A stretch of DNA of 64,000 nucleotides from assembly GCF_001887355.1 (NCBI RefSeq), contig NZ_MPIN01000002.1:558001-622000 (forward strand). The letters run 5' to 3'. The notes under the pieces were generated by a model that was given only the letters and a program-made list of their open reading frames with translations, was not told the origin of the DNA and searched no databases. A program made the translations under genes and the position numbers. This DNA is from Cystobacter ferrugineus. GTDB lineage: Bacteria > Myxococcota > Myxococcia > Myxococcales > Myxococcaceae. Below are positions 18,236 to 26,531 of this stretch, piece by piece. Every line of letters starts with the position of its first letter. Position 1 is the first letter of the stretch.

Positions 18236-20365
18236 ATGGTTCGCTTCAAGTTCTTCGTTTTCGCGCTCCTTGTCCTCGGACTGGGAGTGGCGCATCTGCC
18301 CCTGGTTTCGGGCCCGCTCAGCGCCAAGGCCGTGGAGGGTGCCGCGTCGCCGGCCACCGCCGCCATCTCGGAACTGGCTCGTGCCCTGGAGGCGCGCCGT
18401 TCCTCCGTTCAAGCCCTGGCGCTCTCCCTGGCCGGCAATCCCGACGTCGTCGCCGCCGTGCAGCCCCACGTGGAGGCCCTGCCCCGCGGCAAGGGCATCC
18501 GCATCGTGGAGCCGCCCATGGACGAGCGCTTCAACGCGCTGCGCGCCGCCCTGGGCGGGCGCGTCCCCTCGCCGCTCGAGGACTCGCTCGTGCTCGGCCT
18601 CGTCACCACCGAGGGCGTGCTGTACGCGCGCGGCACGGGAGAGGCGAGCGCGGATGAGCAGTTCGACCCGCGCTCCCAGCAACAGGTGGGCGCCGGGGGT
18701 GGGGTGGCGGACGCGTTCGGCGCCCCGCATGTCTTCTTCTCCGTGCCCGTGTTGTGGAGCCCCGACGGCGGCCACGCCCAGGTGGCGGCGACCCTGGTGC
18801 TGGGCGCTCCGCTGCTTCACAAGGCCTTCCTCGAGTCCGCGGCCGTGAACTCCGGCGTCGCCGCGCTCGCGGTGGTCAGGGGCGACCAGGTCCTGGACAG
18901 CGCGGGTGCCGAGAAGGAGCTCGTGACGAAGGCGCTCGAGAACGTGGGCTCGGGCAAGTCCGGCCAGGTGGTCGAGCGCGGCAGTGTGCGCAGCCTGCTG
19001 GCCCAGGTGCCGGGCGTGCGTCTGCCCCTGCTCACCCATCCCTCGGACACCCTGGGGGGCGATGCCCCTCTCGCGGTGGGCTCGCGCCAGTCGCTCGGTG
19101 GGGACCTGGAAGCCGTGGCCGTCTCCAGCGTGCGGCCCTTCATGACCGTGCTGGCGAACTACCAGCACGATGCCCTCTTCGCGCTCCTGGGCCTGCTGGG
19201 CTTCTCGCTCGTGTGGATGCTGTTGATGGGCTCGGGCCGCCCGGCGGCCGCGACCGCCGACTCGAAGAAGCAGAAGAAGGGCGGCAAGCAGCAGGAGGAG
19301 CCGGTCAGTGCTCCGGCGGCGGGCCCCGCGGTGGCCGCGTCGCCCCTGGCGGGTCCGGCGTTCCTGACGCCCGCTCCCGAGCCGCCCACGGCGGGACCGG
19401 AGGACTTCCCGTTCCCCGCGGCGCCCGCTCCCGCGCGGCCCGCCGCCGCGGCCGCTTCTCCCGAGACTCCCTTCGACGCCCCGGCGGCGATGCCGTTCTC
19501 GGACGCGCCCGCGGCTGCTCCGGAGGCCAATCCCTTCACGTCGCCGCCCGTTCCCGCCGAGCCCGCCTTCGCCCAGGCTTCCGCTCCCGCCGGGGATCTC
19601 TACCCCTTCTCCACCCCGGAAGTGCCGCGAGGCGGAGATCCGTTCGGCACGCCCACGGTGCCCGGCAAGGATCCGTTCGGCACGCCCACGGTACCCGGCA
19701 AGGATCCGTTCGCCTCCCTGGGGGCGGCCTCGTCGCTGCCCTTCGCCCCCTCGGACTCCGCGGCGAGCGTGCCCGCGGCCGCTCCCCGGCGGGGTGCCGC
19801 CTTCGCCTTCGAGGATCACCCGACGGCGGCCTACTCGCTGCAACAGGCGGCGGACCCCTTCGCCGCGGCCACCGCGCAGGCGCGCCAGGGTGGTGGCTTC
19901 GATGACGACGGCGGCTCGCCCGAGCCGACGCGCGTGGCGGCCATCCCGCGTGAGCTCCTCGCGCGCTCGGCCCGGCCGATGACGGGCGAAGTCAACGTGC
20001 CTCCCTCGGCGCTGGGCATCCACCCCGGCGTGGCCTCGCCGATGAACGCGGCGCCCCAGCAGCAGGCCGGCGTCACCACGTCTCCGTTCGGTACGGGCGC
20101 GGGCGCGGCGACGAGCGCGAGCACGGGCGCTGGTGCGGTGGCCTTGTCCGAGGAGCAGCACTTCCAGGAAGTCTTCCGCGAGTTCGTGCAGACGCGCGAT
20201 CAGTGCGGCGAGCCCCAGGATGGCCTGACGTACGACAAGTTCGTCGCCAAGCTGCGCAAGAACCGCGAGCAGCTCGTGCAGAAGTACGCGTGCAAGACGG
20301 TGCGCTTCCAGGTGTACGTCAAGGAGGGCAAGGCCGCCCTCAAGGCCACGCCCGTCAAGGACTGA
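18236..20365 (+). CDS. Large membrane-anchored sensor-like protein with Pro/Ala-rich linker
   Basis: A 709-residue protein. An N-terminal membrane helix (FKFFVFALLVLGLGVAHL) leads into a ~250-residue extracytoplasmic domain that looks like a double-Cache/PAS sensor (VLGLVTTEGVLYARGTGEAS, VFFSVPVLW). A second membrane helix lies near 310 (DALFALLGLLGFSLVWMLL). A long Pro/Ala/Phe-rich linker follows, with a tandem GDPFGTPTVPGK repeat. The C-terminal ~75 residues (HFQEVFREFVQTRDQCG onward) are a compact basic domain. This looks like the myxobacterial family named after MXAN_5187; the name is from memory and the function is unknown. ATG 18236 follows AAAGG. Confidence 0.65.
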   Translation: MVRFKFFVFALLVLGLGVAHLPLVSGPLSAKAVEGAASPATAAISELARALEARRSSVQALALSLAGNPDVVAAVQPHVEALPRGKGIRIVEPPMDERFNALRAALGGRVPSPLEDSLVLGLVTTEGVLYARGTGEASADEQFDPRSQQQVGAGGGVADAFGAPHVFFSVPVLWSPDGGHAQVAATLVLGAPLLHKAFLESAAVNSGVAALAVVRGDQVLDSAGAEKELVTKALENVGSGKSGQVVERGSVRSLLAQVPGVRLPLLTHPSDTLGGDAPLAVGSRQSLGGDLEAVAVSSVRPFMTVLANYQHDALFALLGLLGFSLVWMLLMGSGRPAAATADSKKQKKGGKQQEEPVSAPAAGPAVAASPLAGPAFLTPAPEPPTAGPEDFPFPAAPAPARPAAAAASPETPFDAPAAMPFSDAPAAAPEANPFTSPPVPAEPAFAQASAPAGDLYPFSTPEVPRGGDPFGTPTVPGKDPFGTPTVPGKDPFASLGAASSLPFAPSDSAASVPAAAPRRGAAFAFEDHPTAAYSLQQAADPFAAATAQARQGGGFDDDGGSPEPTRVAAIPRELLARSARPMTGEVNVPPSALGIHPGVASPMNAAPQQQAGVTTSPFGTGAGAATSASTGAGAVALSEEQHFQEVFREFVQTRDQCGEPQDGLTYDKFVAKLRKNREQLVQKYACKTVRFQVYVKEGKAALKATPVKD
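19638..19709 (+). repeat. Tandem ~30-bp in-gene repeat
   Basis: Two consecutive near-identical 30-bp units plus part of a third encode GDPFGTPTVPGK / KDPFGTPTVPGK / KDPFA in the linker of the 18236 gene. A copy-number change would alter only linker length. Confidence 0.7.
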
Positions 20366-20369
20366 CGCC

Positions 20370-20403
20370 GGCCGCGCGGCGCGAGTGGGCGCCGCGCGGG
20401 GCC
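20370..20403. terminator. Strong bidirectional hairpin
   Basis: CCGCGCGGCG (20372-20381) pairs with CGCCGCGCGG (20390-20399), and flanking GG/CC bases extend it. It lies in the 48-bp gap between the convergent genes ending at 20365 and 20414. Confidence 0.6.
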
Positions 20404-20413
20404 GGAGTCCGGT

Positions 20414-20911
20414 TCATGATTCCGAGGCCAGCCGCTCGAGCAGCAGCACCAGTGCGCGGTCCGCGATGGCTCGCCGCACCGCGCTCCGGTCTCCCGTGAA
20501 GACGTGACGCTCCACGGTGGCCCTCCCGCCCCGGCGCAGCACCGCGAGGAAGGCCAGCCCCACCGGCTTTCGTGGCGTGCCTCCCGTCGGCCCCGCGATG
20601 CCTGTCTCCGCCACCGCCCAGTCCGCGCGCGAATGCGCCAGCGCCGCGTGGGCCAGGGCCTCCACCGCCTCCTCGCTCACCGAGCCATGTGCCTGGAGCA
20701 ACTCCAGCGGCACGCCGAGTTGCTCCACCTTGGACTCGTTCGAGTACGGAATGAATCCGCGCTCCACCACCGCCGACGCGCCCGGCACCTCCGTCAGCCG
20801 TGCACACACGCGGCCGCCCGTACACGCCTCCACCAGCACCAGGCGCGTGCCCGTTTCACGGCAACGCCGCACCACCTGCTCCGCCAGCACATCTGGTGCT
20901 TCCGCCGTCAT
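20414..20911 (-). CDS. pncC: CinA C-terminal domain nicotinamide-nucleotide amidase
   Basis: A 165-residue stand-alone CinA C-terminal domain. This family deamidates nicotinamide mononucleotide in pyridine-nucleotide recycling. It shows LVLVEACTGGRVCARLTEVPGAS (the usual SxTGG block here reads ACTGG), GFIPYSNESKVEQLGV and AVAETGIAGPTGG. The Ser-to-Ala or Cys shift at the usual SCTGG position deserves attention because that Ser is proposed as catalytic in characterised PncC. The length is normal. Confidence 0.85.
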   Translation of the reverse strand: MTAEAPDVLAEQVVRRCRETGTRLVLVEACTGGRVCARLTEVPGASAVVERGFIPYSNESKVEQLGVPLELLQAHGSVSEEAVEALAHAALAHSRADWAVAETGIAGPTGGTPRKPVGLAFLAVLRRGGRATVERHVFTGDRSAVRRAIADRALVLLLERLASES

Positions 20912-21231
20912 CCGTGTTCCTCCACGGTCCGTGAGCCCCTCACCGCTCCCTGCGTGTCATTCCAGCAGGAGCTTCCCACCAACCTCGCCGACCGTGCAGA
21001 CCATTTGATTGAAATTCATTGCAACGAGAGTGGTGCATTCCCTGCCATGGCTTCCGAATAAAAAAGCGCCCAGCTCCGTTTCGGAGTCCAATTCCAAACC
21101 GTGACTTCGTCCAGCGAATGTCCTCGAACCAGGTGGAAGGCTGCTCTCCTGGGAGGAACTCGCTCAGCTTGACGGTATCGGCTCACTTCACGGTTCAGTT
21201 GCAGCTCCTTGCCCCCATCACCGAGGTTCTC
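20912..21231. other. Intergenic region between divergent pncC and the trypsin-like protease
   Basis: 320 bp without a supported gene. An AT-richer stretch lies around 21000-21070. A TTGACG at 21169-21174 could be a -35 box for the protease, but I see no matching -10. No strong inverted repeat was noticed. Confidence 0.4.
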
Positions 21232-22110
21232 ATGGTTTCAGCATTCATCACGCGTCGTTGGGCACTCGCCGGCACGATATCCCTGCTGGCTGGCTGTGGT
21301 CCCGAGGCTGTCGAGCAGACTCGTGCGCAGGAGACGGCGCTTGCCTCCGAGCAGGAGATCGTCGGCGGCACCAACGCGACGATCGCCGCCAATCCCTGGC
21401 AGGTGTCCCTGCAGGACAGCTCGGGCTCGCACTTCTGCGGCGGCTCGGTACTCAACGAGAACTGGATCCTGACCGCGCAGCACTGCGTGAGCGAGAATGG
21501 CACCATCAGCAAGCCGGCACAGGTGGCGGCGGGCAGCACCACGCTCAAGGGGATGCGCTCCTCCGGACAGATTCGCCCGGTCGCCGAGGTCATCGTCTAC
21601 CCGGGCTACGTGGATGTGAACCAAGGCAAGGACGTGGCGCTGCTTCGCCTGGCCGCGCCGCTGGACCTGAGTGGGGCGAACGTGAAGGCCATCCCCCTCG
21701 CCACGGCGGCCGACGAGGCCGCGGGCATCACCAACGCGGGCGTGGTGGCGCGCGTCACCGGCTGGGGCGCGCTCGCCAGCAGTGGCCCCATGTATTCCCC
21801 CGACACGCTGCAGACGGTGGACGTGCGTCTCCTGAGCAACAGCTCGGCCCAGTCCTCCTACCCGGAGGAGACCATCGGCTCGGATCAGCTCGCCGCGGCC
21901 TCGCCCGGCAAGGACTCGTGCCAGGGTGACAGCGGCGGTCCGCTCACGGTGCTCGAGAACGGCACGCACGTGCTGGTGGGCGTCGTGAGCTGGGGCGATG
22001 GCTGCGCCGACTCGCGCCACCCGGGCATGTACGCCCGCGTGGGGTCGTTCGAGCCCTGGATCGCCTCGCAGATCAGCGACGGTGGCTCGCTGACCGCGAC
22101 CATCCCGTAG
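21232..22110 (+). CDS. Secreted trypsin-like serine protease (S1 family)
   Basis: A 292-residue secreted lipoprotein-type protease. The leader contains a lipobox-like LLAGCG near residue 20. A propeptide ends at the activation site IVGGTNATIAANPWQVSLQD. The catalytic triad is visible: His in LTAQHC, Asp in GKDVALLRL and Ser in CQGDSGGPL. The Cys of HFCGGSVL and of the His loop can form the standard disulfide. SWGDGCADSRHPGMYARV is the usual C-terminal block. ATG 21232 gives the cleanest signal. Such proteases are common in predatory myxobacteria. It is followed by a 12-bp-stem hairpin. Confidence 0.92.
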   Translation: MVSAFITRRWALAGTISLLAGCGPEAVEQTRAQETALASEQEIVGGTNATIAANPWQVSLQDSSGSHFCGGSVLNENWILTAQHCVSENGTISKPAQVAAGSTTLKGMRSSGQIRPVAEVIVYPGYVDVNQGKDVALLRLAAPLDLSGANVKAIPLATAADEAAGITNAGVVARVTGWGALASSGPMYSPDTLQTVDVRLLSNSSAQSSYPEETIGSDQLAAASPGKDSCQGDSGGPLTVLENGTHVLVGVVSWGDGCADSRHPGMYARVGSFEPWIASQISDGGSLTATIP

Positions 22111-22122
22111 TCGTCCGTTGCC

Positions 22123-22170
22123 TTCACGGCGGAGCCGTCCCTCCCGAGGGTGCCGCGCCTCCGCCGTGAA
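22123..22170 (+). terminator. Hairpin terminator after the trypsin-like protease
   Basis: TTCACGGCGGAG (22123-22134) and CTCCGCCGTGAA (22159-22170) form a perfect 12-bp stem with a 24-nt loop, 12 nt past the protease stop. Confidence 0.65.
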
Positions 22171-22257
22171 GCCCGGTGCGGACCGGGTTGAAGCCACTCC
22201 TCCACTGTGGACGCGCGGCGCACGAGCCTGCCGCGCGAGGGGTTCACGGCGAGGTGG

Positions 22258-22383
22258 CGTGTACTCCAGTTGCAGCCGGGCCTGCTCCAACTGGGCCTCG
22301 GCCGCCTTCACCCGGGCATGGGCGAGCTGCGCGTTGGCGCGGGCCGCGGCGAGCTTCGCGTCGATAGGCGCGCTCTGATCCAA
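22258..22383 (-). pseudogene. Remnant of an RND-efflux membrane-fusion protein (HlyD-like)
   Basis: On the minus strand, directly downstream of the TetR gene, 42 codons read as a typical adaptor-protein coiled-coil hairpin: SAPIDAKLAAARANAQLAHA, then RVKAAEAQLEQARLQLEYT. In intact adaptors this is followed by the lipoyl half (IVAPxxG), but here the reading turns into unrelated sequence. Upstream, another frame gives VFHEAAQAALT, as if a frameshift split it. The start, the lipoyl domain and the rest are missing. TetR genes commonly precede adaptor/RND pump operons, so a lost pump operon is inferred. Confidence 0.6.
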
Positions 22384-22424
22384 CTGTCAGGGCGGCCTGC
22401 GCGGCCTCGTGGAAGACATGGGGA

Positions 22425-23048
22425 CTACACCTCGATTCCCTTCAAGAAGACCTGGAGCAGCACGTCCGCCCCGCGCTGGAGCTCATCGCTCCGCTTCGCC
22501 TCGGCGGCTCGCAGGAGCAGCGCGCGCACCATTCCCACCAGCAGCGAGGCGTGGAACTCCGAGCCCTCGCGCCGCACCTCGCCCGCCGCCACCCCGCGCC
22601 GCACGAGCTGCTCCACCCGCGCCGTCAGCTCCACGATCGTGCCGCCCTGGGCGGGAACGATCGGGCCGCGCAGGGCCTCGGACTGCATCGCCAGGGCGAA
22701 GAAGCGCGAGTGCTCGCGGAAGTGGGCGAACACCACGGAGAGCAGCGCCTGGAGCTGCTCGCGGAAGGGCCGCCCCTCCACCTCGGCCACCACCGCGTCC
22801 AGCTTCTCCAGCAGCGCCTCGCGCCGCGTGCGCAACAGCTCGCGCAGGAGCGCCGTGCGATCCTCGAAGTGGTTGTAGAGGGTGCCCACCGACACGCCCG
22901 CCCGCTCGGCGATGTCCTCCATGCGCGCGCCAAACCCCTGCTCGCCCAGCACCTCCTCGGCCGCCGCGCGGATGGCCTCCGTCGTCGCTTCCTTCAGCCG
23001 CGCCCGCAGCCGGGGCACGGGGATTTTCTTCGCTGAATCTCGATTCAT
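22425..23048 (-). CDS. TetR family transcriptional regulator
   Basis: A 207-residue repressor-type regulator. The helix-turn-helix is at about 20-65: AIRAAAEEVLGEQGFGARME, then DIAERAGVSVGTLYNHFEDR. The C-terminal ligand domain is helical and ends in ALLLRAAEAKRSDELQRG. Its likely target would have been the efflux operon of which only a fragment remains at 22258-22383, so it may now be an orphan. It starts at ATG 23046-23048, divergent from the DEAD-box helicase with a 195-bp gap. Confidence 0.9.
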   Translation of the reverse strand: MNRDSAKKIPVPRLRARLKEATTEAIRAAAEEVLGEQGFGARMEDIAERAGVSVGTLYNHFEDRTALLRELLRTRREALLEKLDAVVAEVEGRPFREQLQALLSVVFAHFREHSRFFALAMQSEALRGPIVPAQGGTIVELTARVEQLVRRGVAAGEVRREGSEFHASLLVGMVRALLLRAAEAKRSDELQRGADVLLQVFLKGIEV

Positions 23049-23243
23049 TTTCTGAGCCCTGGTTAACTCCGCGCCTGCCTGGCGTCAATGGAGGGGCCTG
23101 GCTGGTGCCAGGCGTCCGGGCGGGCGAGGACTCGGAGTCCTGGCCGAGCCACCTGGGAAGGGTGGGGCGGAGGCCGCGGCCACGAGGTGGGGGGACGAAA
23201 GGCCGGGTGGTCCTGCCTCGGGGGCCGTGATACCCCCGGCCGG

Positions 23244-24518
23244 GTGACCGACACCTTTGCCCAACTCGGACTGTCCCCCGAGGCGCTCGACGCCGTGCGC
23301 CGCGCCCGGTTCTCGCGGCCCACTCCCATCCAGGAGAAAGCCATTCCTCCGGCGCTCGAGGGCCGGGACGTCATCGGGTGCGCCGCCACGGGGACGGGCA
23401 AGACGGCCGCGTACGTGCTGCCCCTGGTGGAGCGCCTGGCGGGTCAGGAGGGGACGCTGGGGCTGGTGCTGGCGCCCACGCGCGAGCTGGTGCAGCAGAT
23501 CTCCGAGACGGTGCGCTTCTTTGGCGAGTCGCGCGGGGTGTCACACGCGGTGGTCATCGGGGGGGAGGACATGGGGGCTCAGGCGGGGGCGCTCGAGCGG
23601 CGGCCCACGCTGGTGCTGGCCACGCCGGGGCGGCTGGTGGACCTGCTGAAGTCGGGCCTCGTGGACTTCTCGCGGCTGCGGGTGCTGGTGCTCGACGAGG
23701 CGGACCGGATGCTGGACATGGGCTTCCAGGAGCAGCTCGAGCGGATTCTCGCGGCGCTGCCCCGCCGGAGGCAGACGCTGTTGTTCTCCGCGACGCTGAG
23801 CCCGGACGTGAGCGACTTCGCGGCGGCGCGGCTGCACCGGCCCGTGCGGGTGGAGGTGACGCGCAGTGGCACGCCGGCCGAGCGCGCCGAGCAGCGGCTG
23901 TACGTGGTGAAGCCCGAGGAGAAGACGGCGCTGCTGCTCACGCTGCTGGCGAGGGACGAGGCGACGGCGCTGGTGTTCGCGGGGACGAAGGAGCGGGCGG
24001 ACAAGGTGCACAAGGCGCTGCAGCGAGCGGGGTACCGGTGTGGGGTGCTGCACGCGGATCGGACGCAGAACCAGCGCAACCAGGCGATGAAGGCGTTCCG
24101 GGACGGGACGTACCGGTGCCTGGTGGCCACGGACATCGCGGCGCGCGGGCTGGACGTGGAGGATGTGGGGCACGTCATCAACTACGACCTGCCGCACGCG
24201 CCGGAGGACTACGTGCACCGGATTGGACGCACGGCGCGGGCCTCGGCGAGCGGCGTGGCCTCCACGTTCGTGACGGCGAAGGACCGGCAGATGACGGAGA
24301 AGATCGAGCGGGTGATGCGCGCGAACATTCCCCGGGCGGAGGTGCCGCGCGAGGATCCGGTCTTCCAGGCGGAGATGGCGCGGCGGGAGGCCGCCCAGAG
24401 GGATCCCGGACCGCCCCAGAAGGACCACGGCGTGAAGAAGTCCGAGGGACAGGCACCCGGGCGGCATGCTCGGACGCACCAGCGGGGCACGGGGGCGAAG
24501 GCACAGCCGAAGAAGTGA
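23244..24518 (+). CDS. DEAD-box RNA helicase
   Basis: A 424-residue ATP-dependent RNA helicase (RhlE-like). The motifs appear in order: Q-motif FSRPTPIQEKAIP, Walker A ATGTGKTA, PTRELVQQI, TPGRLVDLL, DEAD in VLVLDEADRMLDMGF, SAT in LLFSATLS, then in the second RecA domain RCLVATDIAARGLDV and HRIGRTARA. The basic tail (about 390-424) is typical of RNA-binding extensions. It starts at GTG 23244 because conserved sequence begins there; upstream in-frame codons look non-coding. Confidence 0.92.
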   Translation: MTDTFAQLGLSPEALDAVRRARFSRPTPIQEKAIPPALEGRDVIGCAATGTGKTAAYVLPLVERLAGQEGTLGLVLAPTRELVQQISETVRFFGESRGVSHAVVIGGEDMGAQAGALERRPTLVLATPGRLVDLLKSGLVDFSRLRVLVLDEADRMLDMGFQEQLERILAALPRRRQTLLFSATLSPDVSDFAAARLHRPVRVEVTRSGTPAERAEQRLYVVKPEEKTALLLTLLARDEATALVFAGTKERADKVHKALQRAGYRCGVLHADRTQNQRNQAMKAFRDGTYRCLVATDIAARGLDVEDVGHVINYDLPHAPEDYVHRIGRTARASASGVASTFVTAKDRQMTEKIERVMRANIPRAEVPREDPVFQAEMARREAAQRDPGPPQKDHGVKKSEGQAPGRHARTHQRGTGAKAQPKK

Positions 24519-24614
24519 CCTGAGTGCTCGGGCAGGTGTCCTCCGAGATGAGGTCGGTCCACCCCATACCGTGCGTCCTTCACTGTCCCGGCCCGAAGAC
24601 CCTCCACTGCGGGC

Positions 24615-25631
24615 ATGGAGACAGGACGTGCCTGGTTGGTTTTTGCCCTGGGTGATGAGCGCCAGTATGCAGGAAACGTGGGGTACGCTGATGAGCTGCA
24701 CTCGGTCTATCGCTATGACGACTTTGTGGCCAACCATAAGCAGATAACCGAGGGAGATCTGCTGATCCTTCGAGATGGGCGTCGCGTTCTGGGGACAGCT
24801 CGGGTTTCCTGGATCAGCACTGAAGAGGGATTCAAGACACTGAATCGCTGTCCACGGTGTGACATCACGGGCATCAAACGCCGCAAGATCAAGCGTCCGC
24901 TCTATCGTTGTGATTGCGGCTACGAGTTTGATGTGCCCAAGTCAGTACAAGAGGAGTGCGTGAAGTACTCTGCCTGGTTCGAAAAAACGTATCGACCACT
25001 GGCGGAGCACCTTCCCGTGGAACAGGTTCTGGCGGCTTGTCCCAGGTATAACGAGCAAATGGCCATGCAGGAGTTGGTCCTGGATCTTTTGGAGGGATCC
25101 GCCAGAGTCCTGGTGCAAAGTGCTGCGGCGCAATCCTTGGAGCCAAGCTATGTGCTTCCTATTGCAGCTGATGCATCAGATGACTTGTATGCGCCGGACG
25201 GAAAAGATGAGCGAGAGAGTGTTGTCCGCCAGATTTGGGGACGCCGAGGGCAAGGTGCCTTTCGTCATGCGCTCCGTAATCAGTTTGCAGACACGTGTCT
25301 GGTGACTGGATGCAAGCTGGCCGATCTTCTTGAGGCTGCTCATATCAATCCCTATCGGGGAGAGAAGGACAACCACCCGTCCAATGGGTTGCTGCTGCGC
25401 ACGGACATCCATACGCTCTTTGACTTGAACCTGCTCGGGATCGATCCTGAATCCCTCCGGATTCATCTGCACCCGAGGATCAAGGGCTCCGAGTACGAGC
25501 GCTTCGACGGTAAGCGCCTTGCGTGCGAAGCGAAGTTGCTGAGCAAAGAGGCATTGGAACTGCGCTGGAATGCATTCCAAGAACGGCTGATGCTCGTCGT
25601 GGGCCTCAAACGGAGTGGAGAAGATTTGTAG
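24615..25631 (+). CDS. HNH endonuclease with N-terminal reader-like domain and zinc ribbon
   Basis: A 338-residue protein whose base and codon use is clearly less GC-rich than its neighbours, suggesting recent gain. Residues 1-70 (WLVFALGDERQYAGNVGYAD, then EGDLLILRDGRRVLGTARVS) look like a PUA/EVE/ASCH-type small barrel of the kind that reads modified bases. A zinc ribbon follows (Cys79, Cys82, Cys99, Cys101). The C-terminal HNH_2-type nuclease shows CLVTGC, AAHINPY (His243), NGLLLRTDIHTLFD (Asn257, His266). By analogy with type IV restriction enzymes (McrA, ScoMcrA, EVE-HNH) it may cut modified foreign DNA. The reader assignment is tentative; the HNH is firm. Confidence 0.8.
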   Translation: METGRAWLVFALGDERQYAGNVGYADELHSVYRYDDFVANHKQITEGDLLILRDGRRVLGTARVSWISTEEGFKTLNRCPRCDITGIKRRKIKRPLYRCDCGYEFDVPKSVQEECVKYSAWFEKTYRPLAEHLPVEQVLAACPRYNEQMAMQELVLDLLEGSARVLVQSAAAQSLEPSYVLPIAADASDDLYAPDGKDERESVVRQIWGRRGQGAFRHALRNQFADTCLVTGCKLADLLEAAHINPYRGEKDNHPSNGLLLRTDIHTLFDLNLLGIDPESLRIHLHPRIKGSEYERFDGKRLACEAKLLSKEALELRWNAFQERLMLVVGLKRSGEDL

Positions 25632-25826
25632 CCGTCCACCGAGCAGGCTCGGTTGAGGGGAGGACAGGCTCTTCTGCGCACCCTGGTCGGCCTTCATACC
25701 GCGCTGGCATCCGGTGCGGTGGTCCGCCCTGCGTGCGCATCAGGGCTCCCAGACAAGCACCAGGTGTCGTGCCTCCGGTAGGTGCATACCTCATCGGGGA
25801 ACCTCCTCGAACAGCGGGGTGACACC

Positions 25827-26231
25827 ATGGACGTCAACGAGGTCATTGACAGGGCGCGTGATTCCTTCAACGTTCGGCGCGTTTTCGGAGAACCCATTCA
25901 ACAAGGCGAAGTGACCCTGGTCCCCGCAGCCTGGGTAAGAGGCGGAGGGGGCGGTGGTGGGGGCGAGGGCCCTGCCACCGAGGGAGCGAAGGCAGAGGAG
26001 AATGCCGCCAAGGGCTACGGCATTGGCGTTGGCCTGAATGTTCGGCCCGCTGGTGTCTTCATCGTGAGGAATGGAAAGAAGGTGCAGTGGATGTCAGCGG
26101 TGGACGTCAACCGCATCGTCCTGGGGGCGCAGGTGTTGTTGGGCCTCTTCCTGCTGACCATCGGCAAGCAGCTCGTGCGCCGCTTCCTCACGGAGGACAA
26201 GCCGTTCGGCCGCAAGCGTTTCGCGTGGTGA
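25827..26231 (+). CDS. gerW: GerW/YtfJ family sporulation-type protein
   Basis: A 134-residue protein of the YtfJ/GerW family, known in Bacillus for spore germination and found widely elsewhere. It shows DSFNVRRVFGEPIQQGEVTL, a Gly-rich stretch of eight glycines at about 39-46, GYGIGVGLNVRPAGVFIV and a C-terminal hydrophobic segment (VLLGLFLLTIGKQLV). A role in myxospores is possible but not shown. ATG 25827 follows GGGGTGA. It stands alone. Confidence 0.82.
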   Translation: MDVNEVIDRARDSFNVRRVFGEPIQQGEVTLVPAAWVRGGGGGGGGEGPATEGAKAEENAAKGYGIGVGLNVRPAGVFIVRNGKKVQWMSAVDVNRIVLGAQVLLGLFLLTIGKQLVRRFLTEDKPFGRKRFAW

Positions 26232-26255
26232 CGTGCCGGGTGGAACAGCTCGTCC

Positions 26256-26507
26256 TGGAACTCAAACGGAGCGGGGCAGGGACAAGGTGAAGCACGCTCC
26301 CTGGCCCGGCTCGCCGCCCACGTCCAGCTTGCCACCGTGCTCCTGGAGGATGCGCGCGGCGATGGCCAGCCCCAGCCCCGTGCCGCCCTCCTTCGTCGTG
26401 AAGTAGGGCTCGAAGATGCGGGCGCGGTGCTCGGGAGGAATCCCGGGCCGCTGTCCTGCACCTCCACCAGCGCCTCCCGCTCCGTCCCCTTCACCCGCAC
26501 GTGCAGG
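26256..26507. repeat. Left copy of a 252-bp direct repeat (kinase gene 3' end)
   Basis: This segment repeats 27074-27326 in the same orientation, with about ten differences counted by eye, including a 1-bp deletion in the run of Gs near 26445. The two copies bracket the small gene at 26532-27038. Confidence 0.85.
26262..26507 (-). pseudogene. Degenerate second copy of the histidine-kinase C-terminus
   Basis: Read on the minus strand this begins like the kinase at 27080: LHVRVKGTEREALVEVQDSG, the G1 box of the ATPase domain. It then shifts frame after DSGPG because one base is missing, so the FEPYFTTKEGGTGLGLA block is read only in another frame. The stop codon context of the intact gene is kept (26262-26264). 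It carries no promoter or start of its own and is not expected to make a functional protein. Confidence 0.8.
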
Positions 26508-26531
26508 CTTCCCTCGGGCCAGTACTTGACT

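Noticed and set aside
17711-20161. A long minus-strand open frame opposite hpf and the large membrane protein gene
   Set aside because: Arg/Gly-rich shadow; both plus-strand genes have clear starts, signals and family features.
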